DNA of 64,000 bases from an uncultured Helicobacter sp. Its GTDB lineage: Bacteria; Campylobacterota; Campylobacteria; Campylobacterales; Helicobacteraceae. Numbering within the stretch: the first letter of the stretch is position 1; the number at the start of each line of letters is the position of its first letter. This document shows positions 16,436 through 23,475 of the stretch, piece after piece. The stretch is from the NCBI GenBank assembly GCA_949298825.1, contig CASFYB010000002.1, forward strand, positions 62,001 through 126,000, read 5' to 3'. A program made the position numbers and the translations under genes. Below the pieces are notes generated by a model. The model saw only the letters and a program-made list of their open reading frames with translations. It had not been told where the DNA came from and did no database searches.

Positions 16436-16614
16436 TGGACTTTTATATCTATGTGACTTCTGAAACCATTAAGGGTTTGGAGAAGAAAGTGAATGAGAAG
16501 CATAAGGAAGGCTATATCAAAAGCTCTCCACTAGTGCTTGGTTCATTATCTCTAGGTAATCAGATAAGAGAGCTTTATGTTCAACCAATGCAATTAAAGG
16601 AGGAAAAACAATGA
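16435..16614 (+). CDS. 59-aa hypothetical protein
   Basis: A short gene beginning MDFYIYVTSETIKGLEKK and ending LKEEKQ. It starts in the stop of the frameshifted gene (TAATG) and its TGA overlaps the next ATG (ATGA), so the three are one coupled cassette. A GGAGGG at 16422-16427 serves as ribosome site. No domain is recognised. Small genes of this sort are common in integrative elements of Helicobacter and Campylobacter. Confidence 0.6.
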   Translation: MDFYIYVTSETIKGLEKKVNEKHKEGYIKSSPLVLGSLSLGNQIRELYVQPMQLKEEKQ

Positions 16615-17387
16615 ATATCATCAATCAAAGCGACATTATCAAAGCACTACAAAAGAACTCAAGATTTGATTCCTTACTTCACCAATGCGATACATTCTTA
16701 GGGATTGGAGAAGGAGTTAGTGAGGTTTTGGAGTACTTTAGCAAAGAGTGTGAAGGGAATGAGTTTTTTAGTATCGGAGCAAATTGTGAGACTCCAAGTA
16801 TTCTTTCTTTGTCTTCTAGTTTTGAGACTACAAGCTTGGTGGATAAGCAAGTAGATACCATTCTCTGTAATCCTCCACTTAATGAGTATGAGGCTTATTG
16901 CAAGAGGATTTTAGAGGAGTGCATTGCAAAGCGAGTGGTTTTAATTTTGCCGATGGAGTGGAAGGAGAGTGCAGAGATTAGAGCCTTTGCCAAAGCCTAC
17001 AAATTTGAAAGTGAGCTCATTGGTGCTGTTGGTTATATCCAAGATAATAAACGAGCAAAGGCTGAAATTATCCTCTTTTTCCGCTCCTACTTTTCTGAAA
17101 GAACAGCACTAGAGCATCAGCTTAATAGAGAATATGAGCTAGGCGACTTATTCAAAGAGCTAGATCACTATCGCTTTTCTTTAATTGGTGAAGAGAGAAA
17201 AAGAAAGAGTGAAGAGATTGCCAAAGAGTGTGAAGGAATGCAAAATGAAGCAATCTTGGAGTATCTATTACAGCGATACGAAAAAGAGCGTGAAGATTTC
17301 TTTGCAAACTTTAAGCACCTAAGCAAAATCTCCTCACTTTTCCTCTCCACTATCAAAGTCGAGAATGGAAAGCTCAAAATTGAGTAA
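16611..17387 (+). CDS. methyltransferase-like island protein (NPPL motif)
   Basis: A 258-aa protein. The first 165 residues read like a Rossmann SAM-dependent methyltransferase: FLGIGEG as a degenerate motif I, then DTILCNPPLNEYE as the adenine-methyltransferase motif IV, and VVLILPMEW as the next strand. The remaining part is charged and helical, with coiled-coil character. It is shorter than stand-alone DNA adenine methyltransferases, and motif I is weak, so activity is doubtful. It resembles methyltransferase-like proteins on integrative elements, perhaps of the DUF4942 group; I am not sure. An AAGGAGG ribosome site lies just before the ATG. Confidence 0.6.
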   Translation: MNIINQSDIIKALQKNSRFDSLLHQCDTFLGIGEGVSEVLEYFSKECEGNEFFSIGANCETPSILSLSSSFETTSLVDKQVDTILCNPPLNEYEAYCKRILEECIAKRVVLILPMEWKESAEIRAFAKAYKFESELIGAVGYIQDNKRAKAEIILFFRSYFSERTALEHQLNREYELGDLFKELDHYRFSLIGEERKRKSEEIAKECEGMQNEAILEYLLQRYEKEREDFFANFKHLSKISSLFLSTIKVENGKLKIE

Positions 17388-17392
17388 AACTA

Positions 17393-17407
17393 GGCAAAGT
17401 CTTTGCC
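17393..17407 (+). terminator. palindromic hairpin after methyltransferase-like gene
   Basis: GGCAAAG and CTTTGCC, a 7-bp arm pair around a single T, lie 5 bases after the stop of the plus-strand cassette. There is no U run, so termination is uncertain. It resembles the palindrome at 17623-17641. Confidence 0.35.
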
Positions 17408-17759
17408 CAACCCACATCTCCCTCTACTACGCTTATAGAAGCTAATTGGGTAAATTGGGTAGTAGGAGTCCAAAATCTTTTCTATTTTTCTACTCTTGAA
17501 AGAAGAAGCAGAAGAGGATGTAAGTTGGAGATAGAAAAGTAGAAGAGTAGAAACAATATTGGAAAGCATGGGGTATTTTTTACCCAATTCCCTATAAGTC
17601 CCAATAAATGGGGCTTTGAAGCTGGGTAAAGGCTTTACCCAATTCTATATTGAGGACTACAATATAAAAAACATTCGGTTTTTCAAATGTAAAGTTGACT
17701 TGCTATATAGACTTTAAAGCAGTTGCAACCCCTTGTTTGTGATGTTTGGATAGTATGGC

Positions 17760-17772
17760 TTATACTGGATTT
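17760..17772. repeat. 13-bp inverted element, right end of island
   Basis: TTATACTGGATTT, the exact reverse complement of 6856-6868. Confidence 0.45.
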
Positions 17773-17800
17773 GTGTGAAAAGCAAGAATATAAGTTTCAG

Positions 17801-17847
17801 TATAAATTTCCGTGTTTTTTCGGTAATTTTTGAGAAGTATTAAACTC
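17801..17847. repeat. imperfect inner direct repeat, right end of island
   Basis: Partner of 6778-6823, in the same orientation, with CCG-N8-CGG and the ending TTAAACTC. It lies 32 bases inside the right att repeat. Confidence 0.5.
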
Positions 17848-17879
17848 TGGAAGTGCCTATTTATGGGGTTTTTAGAATT

Positions 17880-17901
17880 AAGTGGTGGCTTGAGGCGGAA
17901 T
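17880..17901. repeat. right attachment repeat (in tRNA-Phe 3' end)
   Basis: Identical to 6725-6746. Bases 17883-17901 are the 3' part of tRNA-Phe, including the CCA end, the acceptor strand and part of the T arm. Confidence 0.85.
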
Positions 17902-17958
17902 CGAACCACCGACACGAAGATTTTCAGTCTTCTGCTCTACCGACTGAGCTATCAAGCC
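17883..17958 (-). tRNA. tRNA-Phe (GAA)
   Basis: 76 bases with a complete cloverleaf. The acceptor stem is fully paired (GGCTTGA with TCAAGCC), the anticodon loop reads CTGAAAA with anticodon GAA, and CCA is encoded. The gene stays intact because the island copies its 3' end. Its 5' side faces xth. Confidence 0.95.
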
Positions 17959-17981
17959 ATAAATTCAAGTGTTAAGCTGCA

Positions 17982-17987
17982 ATTATA
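17982..17987 (-). promoter_or_regulatory. -10 element of tRNA-Phe
   Basis: A minus-strand TATAAT 23 bases before the first base of tRNA-Phe. Confidence 0.5.
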
Positions 17988-18031
17988 GCTAAAAAAATTA
18001 AAAAATCAACCTTGTTAAAAATAAAAGCAGG

Positions 18032-18037
18032 TATAAT
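18032..18037 (+). promoter_or_regulatory. -10 element of xth
   Basis: TATAAT, 50 bases before the xth ATG, with an AGAGGAAAG ribosome site at about 18077-18085. Confidence 0.5.
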
Positions 18038-18087
18038 TTTGGGATTTTAAATAAATATGGTTTTATAGACAAATATAGAGGAAAGAT

Positions 18088-18840
18088 ATGAGACTTATTT
18101 CTTGGAATGTTAATGGTTTGCGCGCTTGTATGAATAAGGGTTTTATGGACTTTTTTAAGGCTATAGATGCAGATATTTTTTGCCTACAAGAGACAAAAAT
18201 GCAAAAAGATCAGGCAGATTTTAGCTTTGATGGTTATTTTGATTATTGGAATAGCGCTGAAAAAAAAGGCTATTCAGGCACTCTTATCCTTAGTAAAAAA
18301 AAGCCCATAGCAGTTAGCTATGATATGGGTATTGAACATCATGATAAAGAGGGAAGGATTATTTGTGCAGAGTATGAGGAGTTTTATCTTGTTAATGTCT
18401 ATACGCCAAACTCTAAGCGCGAGCTAGAGAGATTGACTTATCGTATGGAGTGGGAGGATGATTTTAGAAAATATCTTAAGAGCTTAGAGGAGAGAAAACC
18501 TGTAATAGTGTGTGGTGATTTAAATGTAGCCCATAAAGAAATAGATTTAAAAAACCCAAAGACAAATCGTAGAAATGCTGGCTTTACTGATGAGGAACGC
18601 GAAAAGATGAGCATATTATTAGATTCTGGGTTTATTGATAGTTTTAGATATTTTTATCCGGATTTAAGGGATGCTTATAGCTGGTGGAGCTATATGGGTA
18701 AGGCCAGAGAGAATAATACAGGTTGGCGGATTGATTATTTTTTATGCTCTCAGATTCTAGGCCAAAGGCTTAAAGATGCTAAGATTTATCCAGAGATTTT
18801 TGGAAGTGATCATTGTCCAGTTGGTTTAGAGTTAAAGTAG
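18088..18840 (+). CDS. xth: exodeoxyribonuclease III (AP endonuclease)
   Basis: A 250-aa enzyme of base excision repair that cuts DNA at abasic sites and removes 3' blocks. Family motifs are clear: SWNVNGLRA at the start, LQETK with the metal-binding Glu, YTPNS, GDLNVAH, and the C-terminal [11 protein letters not shown]. Length matches ExoA/Xth. It stands alone between tRNA-Phe and cheY1. Confidence 0.95.
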   Translation: MRLISWNVNGLRACMNKGFMDFFKAIDADIFCLQETKMQKDQADFSFDGYFDYWNSAEKKGYSGTLILSKKKPIAVSYDMGIEHHDKEGRIICAEYEEFYLVNVYTPNSKRELERLTYRMEWEDDFRKYLKSLEERKPVIVCGDLNVAHKEIDLKNPKTNRRNAGFTDEEREKMSILLDSGFIDSFRYFYPDLRDAYSWWSYMGKARENNTGWRIDYFLCSQILGQRLKDAKIYPEIFGSDHCPVGLELK

Positions 18841-18910
18841 TTAAAGCTCAAAAATAAATTTTTGTGATAAAATTTCAAAACTTAGCATTGTAAAAGATTT
18901 AAGGAATTTT

Positions 18911-19285
18911 ATGAGATTATTGGTTGTAGATGATAGTTCGACTATGCGAAGAATTATTATAAATACACTTCAGCGTCTAGGGTATAATGATGTTTTAGAG
19001 GCCGCTCATGGGCTTGAGGCTTGGAGTATTTTAGATAGAAGTGATAATATTGATATTTTGATAACAGACTGGAATATGCCTGAGATGAATGGCTTAGAGT
19101 TGGTTAAAAAAACACGATCAGATTCTCGCTATGAGGATATTCCTATTATCATGGTGACTACAGAGGGTGGGAAGGCTGAGGTTATCACTGCTTTAAAGGC
19201 TGGTGTGAATAATTATATTATTAAGCCTTTTACTCCTCAAGTTTTACGAGAAAAGCTAGAGGCTGTTTTAGGCTTGAATGACTGA
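18911..19285 (+). CDS. cheY1: chemotaxis response regulator CheY1
   Basis: A 124-aa single receiver domain. The acidic pocket (VVDDSST), the phospho-acceptor Asp in LITDWNMPEMNG, the Thr in MVTTEGG and the Lys in IIKPFTPQ are all present. Phosphorylated CheY binds the flagellar switch and causes turning. It starts the block cheY1-prmA-ftsH found in H. pylori and overlaps prmA by 8 bases. TAAAAT at 18868-18873 is a likely -10 element. Confidence 0.95.
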   Translation: MRLLVVDDSSTMRRIIINTLQRLGYNDVLEAAHGLEAWSILDRSDNIDILITDWNMPEMNGLELVKKTRSDSRYEDIPIIMVTTEGGKAEVITALKAGVNNYIIKPFTPQVLREKLEAVLGLND

Positions 19286-20216
19286 ATTTTATAATGAGCT
19301 TTATATACTACCTAGCGCACTTGATGAGCTTTTTGCTGATTTTATTTTAGACTATACAAAAGAGGCAATTGAAGAATTGCCTATAAAAGATATTCCAAAG
19401 AATCTCTATTTTTCTCATTTTATTTCATCGCAAAATGCAACTTCTGGCACTAGCATTGGACCTTTGGATCAGTCTGCTATTTTGGTGCGTAGTAATTTGG
19501 AGTTAGATTCCTTAGTGGCGGCATTAAAGGATTTTTCTATCCTTTTATCTAAGCGCATGGAATCTTCTATAGATTTTAAATATGCTATGTTGAAAAAAAA
19601 GAATGAAGATTGGATTGAAAAATACCGACAGAGTATTGAGCCTTTATGCATAGGAGATTTTTATATCCGTCCTAGCTGGCATACTCCATTAGCAGATTCC
19701 AAGTTTGTATCTATGGCAAATAGGGAGATAGTAATTAATCCAGCGCTTGCTTTTGGATCAGGACATCATGCTACGACATCTATGTGTATTGAAATGCTAT
19801 CAAAGATAGATTTGTCAGATAAAAAGTTGCTTGATGTGGGCTGTGGTAGTGGTATTTTGGCTTTGGTGGCTAGAATGTGTGGGGCAAAAGTATCCTTATG
19901 TGATACAGACTTGCTAGCCATAGAAGAAAGTAAGAAAAACTTCATGAACAATGCAAAAGAAATAGAAGAGATTTGGCAAGGGAGTATTATGCCAAGTAAG
20001 GGGAGTTATGATGTGATTGTGGCTAATATTTTGGCAGATATTATCAAAATATTATATAATGATTTTTACCAAGCCACAAGGCAATCATCCATACTCATAT
20101 TATCTGGGATTTTAGATATTTATGAGAGTGGGGTTTTAGAGTGCTTTAAGGGCTTTAAATTAATAGAGAGGCTCCAAAAAGATGAATGGGTTGCCCTCAA
20201 GCTAATTAAAATATAA
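19278..20216 (+). CDS. prmA: ribosomal protein L11 methyltransferase PrmA
   Basis: A 312-aa SAM-dependent enzyme that trimethylates ribosomal protein L11. The SAM loop LLDVGCGSGILALVA lies near residue 188, NPALAFGSGHHATT comes before it, and VIVANILADI after it; these mark PrmA. Its N-terminal substrate domain is divergent, as usual in Helicobacter. It begins inside the end of cheY1, which implies coupling. Confidence 0.9.
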   Translation: MTEFYNELYILPSALDELFADFILDYTKEAIEELPIKDIPKNLYFSHFISSQNATSGTSIGPLDQSAILVRSNLELDSLVAALKDFSILLSKRMESSIDFKYAMLKKKNEDWIEKYRQSIEPLCIGDFYIRPSWHTPLADSKFVSMANREIVINPALAFGSGHHATTSMCIEMLSKIDLSDKKLLDVGCGSGILALVARMCGAKVSLCDTDLLAIEESKKNFMNNAKEIEEIWQGSIMPSKGSYDVIVANILADIIKILYNDFYQATRQSSILILSGILDIYESGVLECFKGFKLIERLQKDEWVALKLIKI

Positions 20217-20225
20217 GGGGTAAAA

Positions 20226-22121
20226 ATGGCACAACAACCAAAAAACACACCCAATAAAACTAATAAAAACCCACTGCTTGTACTCATTATTTTTGTCATT
20301 GCAGCAGTGCTACTAGCTCGATTTACTAGCAGTGAAGGTGGTGTTTTAGATAAGCTTAGTGGGGGAGTGAATAAGAATATTGATTATTATGAGCTAAAGC
20401 AGCTAATCAAGGGCAATCAGGTTAGCTCTGTTAGTATTGGCCAGACTGTTATCAAAGCTCAAGGCATTAGCAATGGACAAAAGGTATATTACACTGCTAA
20501 AAAGGTCCAGGATGCTTCATTGGTGCCTCTTTTAGATGAGAAGAATATCAGTTACAGTGGCTTTAGTGAATCAAACTTTTTTACTGAGATGCTAAGCTGG
20601 ATTCTACCTATTTTGGTTTTCTTTGGGATTTGGATTTTTATCAGCTCAAGGATGCAAAAGAGTATGGGCGGCGGGATTTTTGGTATTGGAAGCTCAAAAA
20701 AACTTGTCAATGCTGAGAAGCCTAAGGTGAAATTTGATGATATGGCTGGCAATGCAGAAGCAAAAGAAGAGGTCGTAGAGATTGTAGATTTTCTTAAATA
20801 CCCAGATCGCTATGCCTCAGTAGGGGCAAAGATACCTAAGGGAGTGCTGCTTGTCGGACCTCCAGGCACGGGTAAGACTTTGCTTGCTAAGGCTGTGGCT
20901 GGTGAGGCGAATGTACCGTTTTTCTCAATGAGTGGTAGTAGTTTTATTGAGATGTTTGTGGGACTTGGGGCTAGCCGCGTTAGAGATTTGTTTGAAATGG
21001 CTAAAAAAGAGGCTCCTAGCATTATATTTATTGATGAGATTGATGCGATTGGTAAGTCTCGTGCAGCTGGTGGGATGATCAGTGGAAATGATGAACGTGA
21101 GCAGACATTAAATCAGCTTTTAGCCGAGATGGATGGTTTTGGTTCTGAAAATGCCCCTGTTATTGTGCTTGCTGCTACAAATCGTCCTGAAGTATTGGAT
21201 CCAGCCCTTTTAAGGCCAGGTCGCTTTGATAGACAGGTGCTTGTTGATAAGCCTGATTTTAATGGCAGGGTTGAGATTTTAAAGGTGCATATCAAGTCTG
21301 TGAAATTAGCACGGGATGTGGATCTGCAAGAAATAGCTAAGCTTACAGCAGGTTTGGCTGGAGCAGATTTGGCAAATATTATTAATGAGGCTGCACTTTT
21401 GGCTGGAAGGGCAAATCAAAAAGAAGTCTCTCAAAAGCACTTTAAAGAAGCAGTCGAGCGTAGTATTGCAGGTTTAGAGAAAAAGTCACGCAGAATCTCT
21501 CCAAAAGAAAAGAAGATTGTTGCCTATCATGAAAGTGGGCATGCGGTTATCTCTGAGCTGACACAAGGATCAGATCGTGTCAATAAAGTCTCTATCATTC
21601 CGCGTGGGATGGCAGCGCTTGGCTACACGCTTAACACCCCTGAAGAAAATAAATATCTTATCCAAAAGCATGAACTGATTGCTAAAGTGGATGTGCTACT
21701 TGGTGGAAGGGCTGCTGAAGAAGTCTTTTTAGGTGAGATTTCTACTGGTGCTAGCAATGACTTAGAGCGTGCTACAGATATCATCAAGTCGATGGTAAGC
21801 TATTATGGGATGAGTGAGGTAAGTGGTTTGATGGTGTTAGAAAAACCTCGCAATGCATTTTTGGGCGGGGGACTTGGGTCTAATCGTGAATTTAGTGAAA
21901 AGATTGCAGAAAGTATGGATGAATATATTAAAAATACTTTAGATTCTCGCTATCAGGCTGTTAAGCAGACTTTATCAGATTACAGAGAGGCTATTGAAAA
22001 GATGGTGAGCGAGCTTTTAGAGCAAGAAGTTATTGATGGTGCGCGTGTACGTGAGATACTAGGCGAATATGAAAAGCAGCAAGGCATGAAGAGTAGACTT
22101 GTAGAGCGCGAAGAGATTTAA
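20226..22121 (+). CDS. ftsH: ATP-dependent zinc metalloprotease FtsH
   Basis: A 631-aa membrane-bound AAA protease that degrades damaged membrane proteins and short-lived regulators. It has two N-terminal membrane segments, Walker A GPPGTGKT near 212, Walker B IIFIDEID, the second region of homology ([17 protein letters not shown]), and the zinc site HESGH near 438. It is essential in H. pylori. It follows prmA by 9 bases and precedes the lipid genes. Confidence 0.97.
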   Translation: MAQQPKNTPNKTNKNPLLVLIIFVIAAVLLARFTSSEGGVLDKLSGGVNKNIDYYELKQLIKGNQVSSVSIGQTVIKAQGISNGQKVYYTAKKVQDASLVPLLDEKNISYSGFSESNFFTEMLSWILPILVFFGIWIFISSRMQKSMGGGIFGIGSSKKLVNAEKPKVKFDDMAGNAEAKEEVVEIVDFLKYPDRYASVGAKIPKGVLLVGPPGTGKTLLAKAVAGEANVPFFSMSGSSFIEMFVGLGASRVRDLFEMAKKEAPSIIFIDEIDAIGKSRAAGGMISGNDEREQTLNQLLAEMDGFGSENAPVIVLAATNRPEVLDPALLRPGRFDRQVLVDKPDFNGRVEILKVHIKSVKLARDVDLQEIAKLTAGLAGADLANIINEAALLAGRANQKEVSQKHFKEAVERSIAGLEKKSRRISPKEKKIVAYHESGHAVISELTQGSDRVNKVSIIPRGMAALGYTLNTPEENKYLIQKHELIAKVDVLLGGRAAEEVFLGEISTGASNDLERATDIIKSMVSYYGMSEVSGLMVLEKPRNAFLGGGLGSNREFSEKIAESMDEYIKNTLDSRYQAVKQTLSDYREAIEKMVSELLEQEVIDGARVREILGEYEKQQGMKSRLVEREEI

Positions 22122-22136
22122 GCCTTAGGAGTGAAT

Positions 22137-22733
22137 ATGGATAATACGCAGATTCTGGCAAAGGAAGGCAGAAGTGGTGCTATTTTTTTGACCATCTTAT
22201 TTGTATTATGCTGTTTTTTTGCTTTGGAGCATTTGGCTGTATTTCTCATCCTTCTTCTTTGTCTGTGGCTTTTTATGTTTCGTAATCCAGAGCGTGTTAT
22301 ACCTAGATTGGAAGAAGCCTTTTTATCTCCTTGTGATGGCAGGATTATTGATATTGACTATCAAAAAGACAAGCTGATGATAAAAATGCAGATAGCAGCC
22401 TATGATGTGGGTATTATCAGATCGCCTTACAAGAGTGAAGAGGTTAGCATTTCTCGACGCTTTGGCTTTCTTGGTGGTTTTGTATCACCTGAGATAAAAT
22501 CTAGATTCAATGCCTGTATGACATGGAGTGCTGATTGTTTTAAGATGATGATCTATCCTGAGTTCTCATCCTGCAGGGCTTATGGTGGAGCAAAGGTATA
22601 TGGCGGAGATAGGATTGGATTTTGTAAGGCTGGCATCTTGATTTTAGAGATGAGGCAAGATATCATAGAGCTCAAAGTAAATGCTGGTGATAAAATTAAA
22701 AGTGGTGAAACCATATTAGGATATAGAAAATGA
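22137..22733 (+). CDS. phosphatidylserine decarboxylase-like protein, catalytic residues lost
   Basis: About 198 aa with two N-terminal membrane segments and a domain like short-form Psd: FRNPER near 48, then SPCDGR in place of SPADGR. Two catalytic sites have changed. The DVH of the family reads DVG, and the GS cleavage site that makes the pyruvoyl group reads KAGIL, with no Ser. It is therefore unlikely to decarboxylate phosphatidylserine. The GTG at 22131 overlaps the TTAGGAG ribosome site, so ATG 22137 is the better start. It overlaps pssA by 4 bases and may support that enzyme. Confidence 0.7.
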   Translation: MDNTQILAKEGRSGAIFLTILFVLCCFFALEHLAVFLILLLCLWLFMFRNPERVIPRLEEAFLSPCDGRIIDIDYQKDKLMIKMQIAAYDVGIIRSPYKSEEVSISRRFGFLGGFVSPEIKSRFNACMTWSADCFKMMIYPEFSSCRAYGGAKVYGGDRIGFCKAGILILEMRQDIIELKVNAGDKIKSGETILGYRK

Positions 22734-23443
22734 ATATTAATCCTCTTTATATTCTGCCTAATCTTTTTACGGCAGGAAGCATATTTTTTGGTATTTTAAG
22801 TGCGATTTGGGCATCAAGAGGGATTTATGAGGGTGCTTGTTGGATGGTGCTAATATCAATGGTGCTAGATGGACTAGATGGACGTGTGGCAAGATTGACA
22901 AACACAGCTAGTAAATTTGGCGTAGAGTTTGATTCTCTAGCAGATATTGTAGCTTTTGGCGTAGCACCAGCATTTTTGCTATGGTTTTATGTGGGTATGG
23001 ACTATGGGCGTTATGGAGTTGTAGTAAGTGCGATGTTTGTGATTTTTGGAGCAATTAGATTAGCTAGATTTAATATTAGCACTGCTAATTCTGAACCAGG
23101 AGTTTTTATTGGCTTGCCCATCCCTTCTGCTGCAGCAATTGTTGTTTTGTGGATTTTGATAGATTTGAAATATCATTTTCTTAGCAAGTTTCAAATAAGC
23201 TGGGCTTTACTTATTTTAGGATTTGTGGCTGGTATTTTAATGGTAAGTAATATCCGCTATCCTAGTTTTAAAAAACTCAAATGGAATCTAAAAATTTTTG
23301 TTATTGCTGTGATGATTTTAGCAGCAGTTTATATCGCGCCACGTGAGGTATTTGGAATATTAATGAGTGGTTATGTACTTTGGGGGATTGCAAGGTGGCT
23401 TTTTGTAGTATTTGTCAAAATTTTATTTAAAAAGACCGCATAG
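22730..23443 (+). CDS. pssA: CDP-diacylglycerol-serine O-phosphatidyltransferase PssA
   Basis: A 237-aa inner-membrane enzyme that makes phosphatidylserine, the precursor of phosphatidylethanolamine. The CDP-alcohol phosphotransferase signature is complete (DGLDGRVAR, then GVEFDSLAD near 45-70). About seven hydrophobic segments follow. ATGA overlap with the Psd-like gene shows coupling. The true psd gene must lie elsewhere. Confidence 0.93.
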   Translation: MNINPLYILPNLFTAGSIFFGILSAIWASRGIYEGACWMVLISMVLDGLDGRVARLTNTASKFGVEFDSLADIVAFGVAPAFLLWFYVGMDYGRYGVVVSAMFVIFGAIRLARFNISTANSEPGVFIGLPIPSAAAIVVLWILIDLKYHFLSKFQISWALLILGFVAGILMVSNIRYPSFKKLKWNLKIFVIAVMILAAVYIAPREVFGILMSGYVLWGIARWLFVVFVKILFKKTA

Positions 23444-23475
23444 GGTTTTAGATTCTAATTGTTGGAGGAGATAGT

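Larger units (their letters stand above)
17388..17879. other. non-coding, repeat-rich right end of island
   Basis: About 490 bp without a convincing gene. It holds a perfect GGCAAAG-T-CTTTGCC palindrome (17393-17407), tandem TTGGGTAA and TTGGGTAG (17446-17462), a GGGTA/TACCC hairpin (17571-17585), and a TGGGTAAAG-G-CTTTACCCA palindrome (17623-17641). Further right are the 13-bp inverted element (17760-17772) and the inner direct repeat (17801-17847). The only other frames are low-complexity. Confidence 0.6.
6725..17901. mobile_element. tRNA-Phe genomic island carrying a type I R-M operon (decayed)
   Basis: An 11.2 kb island bounded by 22-bp perfect direct repeats (6725-6746 and 17880-17901), the right one being the 3' end of tRNA-Phe. 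Just inside the left end is a decayed tyrosine integrase of P4 type. Inner repeats lie 31-32 bases from each att copy. Cargo: a minus-strand type I restriction-modification operon with accessory genes, and a short plus-strand cassette including a frameshifted gene. The integrase remnant means the island should be unable to excise on its own. Confidence 0.82.

Noticed and set aside
17390-17587. 65-aa minus-strand frame in the island's right end
   Set aside because: It is low in complexity, overlaps the palindromic repeats and has no ribosome site.
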